A program made the position numbers and the translations under genes. A DNA stretch of 50,521 nucleotides from CAWHPS01 sp963831235. GTDB taxonomy: Bacteria > Fibrobacterota > OXYB2-FULL-49-7 > JAEUSG01. The notes beneath the pieces are model-generated. The model ran no database searches. It had not been told where the DNA came from and saw only the letters and a list, made by a program, of their open reading frames with translations. This document shows positions 25,326-34,833 of the stretch, piece by piece (within the stretch, counting starts at the first letter, position 1; each line of letters starts with the position of its first letter). The stretch is taken from assembly GCA_963831235.1 (NCBI GenBank), contig CAWHPS010000011.1, forward strand, positions 1-50,521, read 5' to 3'.

Positions 25326-26546
25326 ATGTTCTTTTCCGGAATCATTTCTCAAAAAGCCTGTGATTGCCTGAAGGCAAAGGGTGCAACACACACAGGATTT
25401 CTATCGCATGTTGATTATCAGCTAGAACTGTCCATAAAAAATCAGGCGCTATCAGCTTTTTTTAAGCAACATAAATTGTTGTGCATGCCAAAACCAGTGA
25501 TTGCATCCCCAAAACCAAGACAATATCGGACAACAACAAAACGACATGTAATTTTTCAAAACGGCTATTCCAAACTCTCTTTCTCAATTGACCCCAAAGA
25601 CATCGGCTCATCAGGAAATGCAGACCTCTTGCTTGAACCAAAGGAACATTTGGCCCTTTATGCTTTTATCGAAGAGAAGCTTAAAGAGTCCTTCTTTCGC
25701 CCGCTTTTATCCGCAATGAACTTTGTAATAATACGCGGCAGTTATATTGAAAGAAGCCTTATTCTTAATGTTTTTAAGCTCAATGGTGAAATAATCAAGA
25801 GGGCCAGGGTTCTGGCAGAGCGGGCCGCTGAATTTGACCCTTTGATTGTTTCAGGTTTCATTTTTCTTGATCCTGAAAAGTCCGCATATTATTTGGACAC
25901 AACACCAATTTATCACAACCCTAAAATAAAAAAACTCTTTGGAAGCGATTTTATAAAGGTATTTTACTGCGGGAAAAGATATCTCTTTCCGCCTGCTGTT
26001 TTCTCGCAGGTCAATGAATCAATAGTCCCGGACATGCTGGGTACGGCTAAAGCGTTGCTTTCGCCTGCAAAAAACCAGCATCTTGTTGACCTTTACTGTG
26101 GTTACGGCCTTTTTACACATTACCTCTCCCCGCATTATGCGCATGCTTGTGGCCTTGAAACTTCTCGCGACAGCGTCGAGGCTGCGCGTCATAATGGAAG
26201 TAAAAGTTCCAGGACTGTTTTCAATGTGTGCCGAATATCGGGTTCCTCATTTTTAAACCAACTCCCAAAGCCTGATATACACGAAGAGGCTGTTTTATCT
26301 GATCCCCCGCGCCATGGCATGCAAAGCGAGGTGATTGCCGGATTGTTAAGACGCGCCCCTATCAAAGTCCTTCTTGCATGCTGTGGCATTGAGGAATTAC
26401 CAAGGCAGATATCGGTTTTTGAATCACGCGGTTACAGGGTAACGGAAATGCAGCCTCTTGATATGTTCGCTGGTACGCCTCACATCGAAATACTGGTTTT
26501 GTTCGAACAAAAAAAAAGACAGCTAAACGGATTTATGAACAGATAA
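25326..26546 (+). CDS. TrmA/RlmD-like RNA methyltransferase
   Basis: 406 residues, ATG directly after the glpK stop. The C-terminal Rossmann domain shows FSQVNESIVPDML (m5U-methylase hallmark), HLVDLYCGYGLFTHYL (motif I), AVLSDPPRHGM (motif IV) and LLACCGIEELPRQI, in which a Cys takes the place of the catalytic cysteine of the SCNP-type motif. No N-terminal TRAM domain or iron-sulphur cluster is obvious. The family methylates uridine C5 in tRNA or 23S rRNA. The divergent catalytic loop makes the exact target uncertain. Its end overlaps the converging epimerase gene by 24 bases. Confidence 0.78.
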   Translation: MFFSGIISQKACDCLKAKGATHTGFLSHVDYQLELSIKNQALSAFFKQHKLLCMPKPVIASPKPRQYRTTTKRHVIFQNGYSKLSFSIDPKDIGSSGNADLLLEPKEHLALYAFIEEKLKESFFRPLLSAMNFVIIRGSYIERSLILNVFKLNGEIIKRARVLAERAAEFDPLIVSGFIFLDPEKSAYYLDTTPIYHNPKIKKLFGSDFIKVFYCGKRYLFPPAVFSQVNESIVPDMLGTAKALLSPAKNQHLVDLYCGYGLFTHYLSPHYAHACGLETSRDSVEAARHNGSKSSRTVFNVCRISGSSFLNQLPKPDIHEEAVLSDPPRHGMQSEVIAGLLRRAPIKVLLACCGIEELPRQISVFESRGYRVTEMQPLDMFAGTPHIEILVLFEQKKRQLNGFMNR

Positions 26547-27462
26547 AAACCACTCCGCTGTTTTTGCAATACCTTCTTTGAATGTATGCTTGGGCTTGAA
26601 ACCTGTCTTTTTCAATAATTCGCATGAGCCTATCATTTTATCAACATCGCCATTTCTCATTTTTTGCGAGTAAACTACCTCTTTTTTACTCCCAATAACA
26701 TCCATGATGATACGTACAACAATACTGATTGGAACACCAGTTCCTGTACACAAATTTATGACAGTGCCGGTAAATGGTATTTTGCGAATAATCTTTTCCA
26801 ATCCAAGAGCCGCATCCTCAACATACAGAAAATCTCTTTCTTCTTTTCCTGTCCCATAAACCTTAAGCTTATTTCCATCCTGCATGAGCTTTGACATTAA
26901 ATCATATACAACCTGTTTTTTCTGCCGTGGGCCATACATTGGATATAACCTGACACAAAGTGATGGCACTCCAAATGTTTGATAATAAACATGGGCATAG
27001 CTTTCAATGCCCAATTTGCCTGCCCCATAAGGAGACACCGGAAGGAGCCTGTCATTCTCCCGCATTGGAAAACTCAGTGATTCACCATGCACAGTCTGCT
27101 GATGAGGCGAAAAGAAGGTGAGGCCGTTTTTTGAGGCCCCTCACAGCCTCAAGGAGGCGGACAGGTTCCACAAGATTATTTTCAAAATCCTCAAACGGCT
27201 TTTCAACTGAGGTTTTGATATAAGCATTTGCAGCAAGATGGATTATAAGATCAAAACCCTCTTCCTGAATCAGCCTTATTGCAGGGTTTTGCCATGCACG
27301 CATTTTGTGAAAACAACACCTGATACCCTCCAGGTTTTTCATGTCTCCTGTTGAAAGATCATCAATAACATGGACATCATATATGCGTGAGAATCTTTCA
27401 GCAACAAAACTTCCAAGAAACCCTGCCCCGCCTGTTATAAGTATTTTTTGGTGAGATGGCAT
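26523..27462 (-). pseudogene. NAD-dependent epimerase/dehydratase, frameshifted
   Basis: Last gene of the polysaccharide operon. Part 1, from ATG at 27462, has the Rossmann start ILITGGAGFLGSFVAERF, VHVIDDLSTGDMKNL, IIHLAANAY and LLFASSA. Part 2 (GTG context near 27092) has HGESLSFPMRENDRLLPVSP with the catalytic YGAGK, CVRLYPMYGPRQ and RDFLYVEDAA. Together they give a normal extended SDR of about 310 residues (UDP-glucose 4-epimerase-like). The break lies near 27085-27092, between the catalytic Ser region and the Tyr-x-x-x-Lys. One base too many there (GCAGACTGTGCAT for an expected GCAG-CTGTGCAT) explains it. As written the enzyme is inactive. Confidence 0.85.
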
Positions 27463-27463
27463 G

Positions 27464-28705
27464 TTAATATTGATTACTTGAGGGAAGAATTCTGGTGACT
27501 TCATCTCTCCGGGAAATCGTCTCGCTGTAAACATCCTTTAATCTATCAGCTATATGACGAATGAGGTATTGTTCTTCGACCTTTTTTCTTCCATGATCAC
27601 CAAGCCCCCTGAAGCGGTTGTGGACAGACATGAATAAAAGAAGCTTTTCGCGAATGGCATCAATGTCCCTCACCGTAAAAAGGCCGTTGACACCCTCCTC
27701 CACAAATGCGTGCAAAGACGGTATGTCCCCTGCAAGTACCGGTTTACCCGCCCACCAGGCTTCAAGAATAGTAACCGGCATTATTTCGCTCGTTGAAGGA
27801 AGGCAAAAGAGATCACACGCCCTAAGAGCGTCGTGCTTTTCCTCATCATCCGTTGTCCCAAGATAAACAACGCCGTGCATTCTCTGTTCTTCAAGAAATT
27901 TAGCCGCCGCCTTTCCCGCAGGCCCTATAAGCATAAGTGTTATATCACGTCCCTCAAGACGCAGCTTTCGCACAGCAAGAGCAAGCTCACGATACCCTTT
28001 GTGTTCAACCATCCTGCCGATAAACAGCACAAGTGTTCCTTTTATGGAATGCTTTTTACGGAAACGTTCACCATCACCTGAAAACGGATTTATGCCTATT
28101 CCGCATTCATGGATAAGGTTTTCATCCACGCCTATACGTTTCAAGGAAAGCACATCCTCCTTGTGTAAAGCTATTACAGCATCCGCGGAATTATAAAGAT
28201 TTATATTGTGTATTCCATCACCCCATTTTTTAGGATGCATGAATGGCGTTATTATGAAGGGTACCTTGATGTGCGACGCGACCCTAGACCCGAGCAGCCC
28301 AAGACCGTCAAAAGCAAAGGAATGTATCAGATGCACATCCTGAAAATAATCCCGTATGCGCTTCTGATATACTGATGCAAATTGCCTTACTGCAATATTT
28401 TTGAGCGGCCCGTAAAAAGAACCACGCAAAATTGGCAAAAGTTTAAGCGCACAGGGAAGCAGGCGAAGCCGATCCTTGAATGCAGGCGTGAGTGCTTTTG
28501 TAAACAGGCCCTTGTATTCCTCATCATTATAGCTCCTTGCAAAGCAATCATCAACACCAGGAAAGTCGGCCCCATCGCGCAGAATCTGTGCTGCAATTCG
28601 TGGTAAATAGTCTTGCCTCATGGCTGAAAGCAAATCGTATAAAAAATGCTCAACCCCTCCGTCAGCAGGAAGTACACGGCGGCTTAATATTCCAATTTCA
28701 TGCAT
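27464..28705 (-). CDS. GT4 family glycosyltransferase
   Basis: 413 residues from ATG at 28705 (MHEIGILSRRVLPADGGVEH), which overlaps the previous stop by 8 bases. The GT-B fold shows the N-terminal glycine-rich acceptor loop (LPADGGVEHF), then TLVLFIGRMVEHKGYRELA and LFCLPSTSEIMPVTILEAWW, the GT4 E-x7-E motif region. It is cytoplasmic and builds the repeat unit on an undecaprenyl carrier. The epimerase gene follows 1 base later. Confidence 0.88.
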   Translation of the reverse strand: MHEIGILSRRVLPADGGVEHFLYDLLSAMRQDYLPRIAAQILRDGADFPGVDDCFARSYNDEEYKGLFTKALTPAFKDRLRLLPCALKLLPILRGSFYGPLKNIAVRQFASVYQKRIRDYFQDVHLIHSFAFDGLGLLGSRVASHIKVPFIITPFMHPKKWGDGIHNINLYNSADAVIALHKEDVLSLKRIGVDENLIHECGIGINPFSGDGERFRKKHSIKGTLVLFIGRMVEHKGYRELALAVRKLRLEGRDITLMLIGPAGKAAAKFLEEQRMHGVVYLGTTDDEEKHDALRACDLFCLPSTSEIMPVTILEAWWAGKPVLAGDIPSLHAFVEEGVNGLFTVRDIDAIREKLLLFMSVHNRFRGLGDHGRKKVEEQYLIRHIADRLKDVYSETISRRDEVTRILPSSNQY

Positions 28706-29804
28706 TCTTTGCGGTCTCCCGGTAAAAATCAGCCAAACGCCCCAAATGCTCGGTCCAGGAATATTTAAGAGCCCTGCTATGTCCACGCTCAATTATGGTA
28801 TTCTGGAGCGATTCGTTTTTGATAAGCCCTTCAAGAGTGGAAACCATTTCACCGACATCCATTGGGTTTACATAAACAGCCGCATCAGCCCCGACCTCCG
28901 GCAATGATCCGCGATCAGAAATGACTGCACAGGCGCCATGCAGAAATGCCTGAAGAACAGGGACGCCAAACCCTTCGGATAATGATGGCATAAAAAGGAT
29001 TTTTGCTTTTGCAAACAGTCCCTCCATGATTATATCAGGCACATTTTCTTCGATCTGGAGAATATTTGCCGCCTGAAGGGCTTTTGCCTCTCGGCCTGCG
29101 AGTGCGTAAATACGTTCCTTTGAACCAACCATTATAAAACGCCACTCGGGTAAAATTGACGAAAGATTAAGGAATGTTCCAAGGGCCGCAGCAGTGTTCT
29201 TATGCGCAGTATCTCCTATGAAAAGGACAAGATCCTCTTTGTTTTCCTTTATCTCTTCCCCTTTTCTTATGCAATTTGGAATCACCTGTATTTTTTCCTT
29301 GTCCATGATGCCAGTATTTGCGAGTTGCTTTCTAGTATATTCCGAAACCGTTATAATGTGCGTTTTTTTTACCACCCATCTTTGAAACTTGTAACGGAAT
29401 TCCTTGCGATATGCTTCCATTACCGGGTCTTCAAGCGATTCGACATGAAGATCATGGACTGTTGCTATTACCGGCACAGGTGAAAACCAGGGTAGATTTA
29501 TATCACGGAGCGGCCCAAGTGCCACAGGGCAATGAAAGATAGAAGCCCCTGATCTTAATATTTCAAGCGGCAAACCCAAAACATCCTGGGCAAAAACATA
29601 TTTCGGGGCCCTGAATATCCTTCTTATTTCAATATTGGGAAATTCAGGCACATAATCTTCTGATGTCTCAGCCCCGATAAAAAAGACAAAATCAATATCA
29701 GGCGCAATCTCAGGAAGGCCTTTGACCAGGGTCTTGATATAAAAACCAACACCCCTGTGTTCATAAGGCGTTGATAATGCCCTTGCATCAATTGCTACTT
29801 TCAA
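28698..29804 (-). CDS. GT4 family glycosyltransferase (mannosyltransferase-like)
   Basis: 368 residues. I prefer the TTG start at 29804 (reading KVAIDARALSTPYEHRGVGF) because AGGAGGG lies just upstream; a start at 29837 would add 11 unrelated residues. Motifs are DARALSTPYEHRGVG, CPVALGPL, TVSEYTRKQLANT, LVLFIGDTAHKN and LFMPSLSEGFGVPVLQAFLH (E-x7-E equivalent). It resembles the WbaZ/MtfB group that adds mannose or rhamnose. It overlaps the upstream gene by 17 bases and the downstream one by 8. Confidence 0.87.
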   Translation of the reverse strand: MKVAIDARALSTPYEHRGVGFYIKTLVKGLPEIAPDIDFVFFIGAETSEDYVPEFPNIEIRRIFRAPKYVFAQDVLGLPLEILRSGASIFHCPVALGPLRDINLPWFSPVPVIATVHDLHVESLEDPVMEAYRKEFRYKFQRWVVKKTHIITVSEYTRKQLANTGIMDKEKIQVIPNCIRKGEEIKENKEDLVLFIGDTAHKNTAAALGTFLNLSSILPEWRFIMVGSKERIYALAGREAKALQAANILQIEENVPDIIMEGLFAKAKILFMPSLSEGFGVPVLQAFLHGACAVISDRGSLPEVGADAAVYVNPMDVGEMVSTLEGLIKNESLQNTIIERGHSRALKYSWTEHLGRLADFYRETAKNA

Positions 29805-30873
29805 GCACCCTCCTGTAAATAACTGTTTGGTTTTCAATAAATGATGTTATGGAGTGATTTCCGGAATAAACCTTCAAACGATTCACAAATTCCGCATAGA
29901 TAGAAGGATCAAGTAGTTCCTCTATTTTCTTTGAGAGTTCCTTGAAATTTCCCGGTTCATAAGTATTGATGCAGTTGATCTCAGCGTTTATTTCCCTGAC
30001 ATGCTGCATATCCGGCGCCACAACAGGAATGCACTCTCCCAGCGCATGCGACAGCGAGCCGGATGCTGTTTTAAAACGAGGAGCTGATATGAAAATATCC
30101 GAGCGGCTGAAAAGAAATGAAAGACATTCCTCCTCAACATATCCTGTGAGATGGACACTGTTTTCTACACCCTCATCCTGTATCTTTTTTACAAGCGCAT
30201 CCTCAAGCCCTCGGTCCTCCGGCCTTCTTGTGGAACCTGCAATCACAAGAAAACATCTGTCCTGCACGCACTTAAGAGCTTTAAGTATTGTCTCGTAATC
30301 CACGGCAGGTGAAATAAAACCAAAGAGAAGAAGAATCTTTTTGTCTTCAGGAATTTTCTTCCATCCCCGCGGGGCCTTCCGCGCAGGAGGATGAGAAAAG
30401 ACAGGATGCGGAATAACATGTATCTTTTCCTGATGACAACCTTTACGCATAAGAACGGCCTTAGCATTTCTGGTATGCACTATAACGGCGTCCGAATAGA
30501 AATCACGCTTTGCAAATGATTCTTCGTATAATTCAAGGCTGTGCCTGAAATCATATTTAATTCTCTTTAGAAAACCGATTAAACCTTTTTCAACAGGCCT
30601 TTCAGCAATAAAAGGATTCACATGATAAGCTTCATGGACGGTTACAACTTTTTTAAGATTATGGTTCCACCGCATCAGTGTTGGAAAAAGACTTTTCCGC
30701 TTTTTTCTGAAAAGTACGGGTTCGTACTGCACATGGAGAATATCATGGGAATTGGCGTTAGCAACTTGTGTGCATATAAGATCAACCTGTTCCGGCATCA
30801 ATTCCACCAGTCGTCTGGTATAATCACCTATTCCGCAAGGCCCTGATTCAGGCACGACCATGGCTATTTTCAT
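29788..30873 (-). CDS. GT4 family glycosyltransferase
   Basis: 361 residues. The N-terminus MKIAMVVPESGPCGIGDYTR is the typical GT4 start with a glycine loop. VVTVHEAYHVNPF, VIVHTRNAKAVLMRKG and ILLLFGFISPAVDYETILKA follow. The donor-site region has IFISAPRFKTASGSLSHAL, where the usual E-S-x-G-x-x-x-x-E pattern is modified, so the donor may be unusual. It is 14 bases downstream of the flippase. Confidence 0.85.
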   Translation of the reverse strand: MKIAMVVPESGPCGIGDYTRRLVELMPEQVDLICTQVANANSHDILHVQYEPVLFRKKRKSLFPTLMRWNHNLKKVVTVHEAYHVNPFIAERPVEKGLIGFLKRIKYDFRHSLELYEESFAKRDFYSDAVIVHTRNAKAVLMRKGCHQEKIHVIPHPVFSHPPARKAPRGWKKIPEDKKILLLFGFISPAVDYETILKALKCVQDRCFLVIAGSTRRPEDRGLEDALVKKIQDEGVENSVHLTGYVEEECLSFLFSRSDIFISAPRFKTASGSLSHALGECIPVVAPDMQHVREINAEINCINTYEPGNFKELSKKIEELLDPSIYAEFVNRLKVYSGNHSITSFIENQTVIYRRVLESSN

Positions 30874-30887
30874 GATAATACACCTTG

Positions 30888-32456
30888 TTATTTTTTTTCA
30901 CTTTCCTTAAAGGAACTGAGAAACCCTACCAGCACATTTATAATGCCACAGAATCTTTCAGGCAAAACCGCTTTTACGCTGTTCATCAGTATATAATCCT
31001 CTTCTTCAAAACTGCCTAATACAACTGAGCTGATAAAATAAACAAATATACCAACGGGTATCGAAAGTATAAAACTCATCATTTCAGATCTGTGACCAAT
31101 AACCATTTGTATGGAAACCCCCATCAGTATCGTGGAAAAAATTATTTTTGACACTGACTTGAATGGATATACGAGACCGACTTTTCGATACAGAAAAATA
31201 AGACCGCCTACAGAACCCGCAATGGTCACTATCCCATAACATGTAGCAGCACCTATTGCCCCATACTTCTTTATCAATAAGATATCAAGAAGAATGTTAA
31301 CAACCGCAAGAACAATACCGTAACGGAAGATAAAACCCTGCTTTCCTATTCCGTAAATTACGGCTGATCCGGGGGTAGCCAGTGAGCTGAATATGGAACA
31401 GAGAAAAATTATCTGGAGCGGATATTTGGCCGCCGTATAATCGTAACCATAAAGAAACTTTAGCATGGGATATGAAAGAATAATTCCAGCCACACCAACA
31501 GGAAATGAAAAAAATGCAAGATAGCGCGATGCGATATAATAAATACGCTTGATTTTATCCTTATCGCCAGACCCAAAATATTCGGACATTGCTGGGAATA
31601 AAACACGCCAGAAAGTTGTGGGTAATACGCTCATGAAACGCTGTGTTACATTAAACGCCAGATTATAATACCCAATCTGGGCCGCGCTGCAGTAACGTCC
31701 TAAAAAATAGTTTTCCGACTTATCCCATACGATTTTATCAACCACAAGAATCGAACTCACTGAAAAATTATAACGCAGAATCTCGGATCGGGTCTGTTTC
31801 CTTATCGGGTGACGGAAAATATTGAAGGAGATTCCCTCTCTTTTTAGAATCCAATAAAAGAAAAACGTGTTTAAAAAGGAAAATATAAGGGTCACAATCA
31901 GCAGTCCATCAATACGATAACCCATATACAGTACGATAAGCTTGGCAGCAAAGGCAAGAGGAGTCACTATAAGATGGAAGTATGTGAAATACTCAAATTT
32001 CTGAATGCCCTCGATTGCAGAGCTGAAGACCGCGGTAACTATTCCAGGTACAAGCCCTATGAATGCTATCAGGAAATAAAAAGCCTCGTTCGGGGTAAAG
32101 AAATAATCCGCAATCCGAGTTTTGAAAAACACAAGAATTATTGTGCAGATGACGCTGAGTATGATTTCGATTTTAAGGACAAATATAACGATTGAACTTA
32201 TTTCCTCGCTCTGCCCACGGCCGGTATATTCGGCAATATATTTGGTCACGGCCTGGACAAGTCCCATGCCGATTGCCCATGTGGAAATACCGGTTACCCA
32301 TAATATCAGGTTGAAGATTCCATACATTTCAGGTTTCAGCGTTCTTGCAACAACAATAGATGTAATAAATGTAACCGCCATGGTTACAAAGGAGTTTAGA
32401 ATATTCAGGACGGAATTCTTGATTAACCGCTTGCCCTTTGTCCTGGCATCAGACAT
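30888..32456 (-). CDS. wzx: Wzx-type O-unit/capsule flippase
   Basis: 522 residues with about 12-14 transmembrane segments and the Polysacc_synt/MATE-like N-terminus (KNSVLNILNSFVTMAVTFIT, then TLKPEMYGIFNLIL). Such proteins move undecaprenyl-linked repeat units across the inner membrane. The gene sits between two GT4 genes with gaps of 11 and 14 bases. No Wzy polymerase is recognisable in the operon; it may be outside the window or the Wzx product may be processed differently. Confidence 0.88.
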   Translation of the reverse strand: MSDARTKGKRLIKNSVLNILNSFVTMAVTFITSIVVARTLKPEMYGIFNLILWVTGISTWAIGMGLVQAVTKYIAEYTGRGQSEEISSIVIFVLKIEIILSVICTIILVFFKTRIADYFFTPNEAFYFLIAFIGLVPGIVTAVFSSAIEGIQKFEYFTYFHLIVTPLAFAAKLIVLYMGYRIDGLLIVTLIFSFLNTFFFYWILKREGISFNIFRHPIRKQTRSEILRYNFSVSSILVVDKIVWDKSENYFLGRYCSAAQIGYYNLAFNVTQRFMSVLPTTFWRVLFPAMSEYFGSGDKDKIKRIYYIASRYLAFFSFPVGVAGIILSYPMLKFLYGYDYTAAKYPLQIIFLCSIFSSLATPGSAVIYGIGKQGFIFRYGIVLAVVNILLDILLIKKYGAIGAATCYGIVTIAGSVGGLIFLYRKVGLVYPFKSVSKIIFSTILMGVSIQMVIGHRSEMMSFILSIPVGIFVYFISSVVLGSFEEEDYILMNSVKAVLPERFCGIINVLVGFLSSFKESEKK

Positions 32457-32467
32457 TTAGAATACCC

Positions 32468-33658
32468 TCATAAAAACGTTCCGCTCGTTTCCGCTATTTT
32501 ATCCTGGTTACAGTTTGATATAACCCAGGAACGGCCCGCTAGGCCTATCCTGCATGACATATCATAATCTCCAAGCACATTTTTCAAAGTTTCAGATAAC
32601 ATGTTGTGATTCAATACATCCGATAAAAAACCCGTTTCCTTGTGAGCGACTATTTCCTCAAGCCCTCCGGAGCGGGATGCTATTACCGGAACACCGCTTG
32701 CCATTGCTTCAAGACAGGCATAAGGAAAATTTTCCCACAGCGACGGATAAACTGCAACAGTGGCATGAGCAAGATATTTTCGAATATCTTCCCTTCCCGC
32801 GGTTTTTATCCACTTTACTTTATCCTTCAAATCAAGTTTTTCTATCAAATCTTCTATAAGCTTCTCGTACGGCAGGATTTTTTTAATTACACCGTATGGA
32901 GCGCCAACCAGAAGAAGTGGAATATCCAGGCCTTCTTTTATTATTTGTGAATAGGCCTTTATTAGTACATGAACCCCTTTATTGTATTCCACCCTTCCGG
33001 TATATATAATATAATCTCCTTTACCTTGTTTGGGAAGATAATCCGATGTGTCCATGGGGTTGGGAAAAGAGACGACTTCCCTAAGCTTCCACTTCTCCTG
33101 CAAGACCCTTTTTAGGGCCCTTGAAGGTGATGATACTCCATGAGCGCGCAAGGTTGTTTCCCTTTCCATGAATTCGAGTTTTCGCAGGTCAAAAAAACCC
33201 AATCCAAGATGGTCGAGGCGGGCTATATATGAAAAAGGGGAATGGAGCCTGATCACTGTTTTTCCATCAAGGACAGGCTTGATGTAAAAACCTTCCGCTC
33301 CGCATTCAGCGGATTCAATTATATCATATTTTTTTTGTGAAGCAAGCAAAGCATATTTTTTTGCCGCGGCCCTTGAAAAAGCCTGACGGACCAATGAATT
33401 AAAAAGAAATTTTGTACAAATACGTCTGTAATGATAAAACAGAGGCCCCTTTGGCAGAGGAAATTCACCGGGGCGAATGCGGTAAACGCTGACACCGGTA
33501 TCAGAATATTCATAAGGGTGGTCTTTTTCAGAAAGTGCAATGACATCAATGTTATGACCTCGATTATAAAGCGAATGGGCCATTGTCCTGGTATAGGTGC
33601 CGATTCCGCCAAAACCGGTTTCCGGAGGATACTCACTGCTTATAAAAAGGATGTTCAT
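32468..33658 (-). CDS. GT4 family glycosyltransferase
   Basis: 396 residues, start overlapping the upstream stop as ATGA. The N-terminus MNILFISSEYPPETGFGGIG is a textbook GT4 start. Later YIIYTGRVEYNKGVHVLIKA and VAVYPSLWENFPYACLEAMA (E-x7-E) and GVPVIASRSGGLEEIV mark the donor site. It resembles the next gene upstream (same PSRALKRVL/PSVALKNEV segment), so the pair probably arose by duplication. Confidence 0.9.
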   Translation of the reverse strand: MNILFISSEYPPETGFGGIGTYTRTMAHSLYNRGHNIDVIALSEKDHPYEYSDTGVSVYRIRPGEFPLPKGPLFYHYRRICTKFLFNSLVRQAFSRAAAKKYALLASQKKYDIIESAECGAEGFYIKPVLDGKTVIRLHSPFSYIARLDHLGLGFFDLRKLEFMERETTLRAHGVSSPSRALKRVLQEKWKLREVVSFPNPMDTSDYLPKQGKGDYIIYTGRVEYNKGVHVLIKAYSQIIKEGLDIPLLLVGAPYGVIKKILPYEKLIEDLIEKLDLKDKVKWIKTAGREDIRKYLAHATVAVYPSLWENFPYACLEAMASGVPVIASRSGGLEEIVAHKETGFLSDVLNHNMLSETLKNVLGDYDMSCRIGLAGRSWVISNCNQDKIAETSGTFL

Positions 33659-34833
33659 TTAAGAAGCCCTGAATAATATTCAACCATCTTATTTGCTATG
33701 ATCTTTGGATCATATTCCTGTAATATTTTTTCGCGCGCATTCGCACCGAGCGTAATCCTTTTGTTTTTATCACTTACAAGAAGGATTATTTTATCAAGCA
33801 GTTGTGAGGAATCATTTTTCCTGAACAAAAGCCCGGTAAGTCCATCATCAATAATCTCGCTTATTCCTCCGGTATCGCTGCCAAGACATGGCAAACCTGA
33901 TGCCATCGCTTCGAGCAGTGTTCCAGGAGCATTCTCAAAAAGGGAAGGGATCACAAAAATATCAGAGCTTCGGTAAATAAAGGGAAGCTCTGAACGAGGC
34001 CGGCTTCCTAAAAATTCCATCCGATGCCGGTTTTCCCCGGCTGCTTCTGAAAGGGCCTGCCTATAACGTGCGCCTTCCTTGCCGCTTTCGCTACCCGCAA
34101 AGGTTAAGACAATGTTCTTGACCTCTTTGAAAAGCCGTCCTGCAAGTTCAACCAATACATCAAGCCCTTTTCTCTTTTCAAGGCGTCCTGCAAAAAGCAG
34201 CCTGAGAGGATAACTGGAATCCTTTTTTTCCAGTGGATGGAAGATACTCGTGTCGATCGGGTTCCTTATTACGGTTATTGAGTCTGCGTTTAACCGGAAT
34301 TCCGAAGCCACTTCGTTTTTCAGTGCCACACTTGGGGAGGTGATTCCATTGGCATGGTCAATGGCATCGTATTCCATGCCATACCATTTTTTCAGCCTCC
34401 ATGAGGGGTTTATACTATTCAATCTGTCAACAAGATAAGTCGGCGTATGGAGCCTCACAACAACCTTGTACGGGGCTGACTTAAAAAACAGCGCATTGCC
34501 ATTGTATTCCGGTATTTCCACAAGATCAAGGCCTTCTTTGATTCTTATATCATCAAACATAATCCGTGCGGCCATGGAAAAACTTCGTTCATAGGCGATT
34601 TCTTTGAGGAAAAACCTGAGGTATCGTTGGTAAAAGCCCCTTATTGGCGCAGGACTTATTGATTTTACCTTGACACTCCCTTTCATGGCGTCGGGTATTG
34701 TTCCAGACTTGACGAGTATTGTGACATCATGGCCGAGACTTAAGAGTGCTTCAGCCATAATATATGTATATGTGGCTATACCTCCATGTCCCGAGGGGCA
34801 AGGATATTCAGGCATTATAAACCCAAGACGCAC
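33655..34833 (-). CDS. GT4 family glycosyltransferase
   Basis: 392 residues from a GTG at 34833 (RLGFIMPEYPCPSGHGG). The GTG shares bases with the upstream TAG (TAGTG), and a purine-rich AAAGGGG sits upstream; a TTG at 34851 would add six residues. Donor motifs are LRLLFAGRLEKRKGLDVLVE and IFVIPSLFENAPGTLLEAMA. It carries the EYNGNALFFK and PSVALKNEV segments also seen in modified form in the next gene. Confidence 0.9.
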   Translation of the reverse strand: MRLGFIMPEYPCPSGHGGIATYTYIMAEALLSLGHDVTILVKSGTIPDAMKGSVKVKSISPAPIRGFYQRYLRFFLKEIAYERSFSMAARIMFDDIRIKEGLDLVEIPEYNGNALFFKSAPYKVVVRLHTPTYLVDRLNSINPSWRLKKWYGMEYDAIDHANGITSPSVALKNEVASEFRLNADSITVIRNPIDTSIFHPLEKKDSSYPLRLLFAGRLEKRKGLDVLVELAGRLFKEVKNIVLTFAGSESGKEGARYRQALSEAAGENRHRMEFLGSRPRSELPFIYRSSDIFVIPSLFENAPGTLLEAMASGLPCLGSDTGGISEIIDDGLTGLLFRKNDSSQLLDKIILLVSDKNKRITLGANAREKILQEYDPKIIANKMVEYYSGLLK

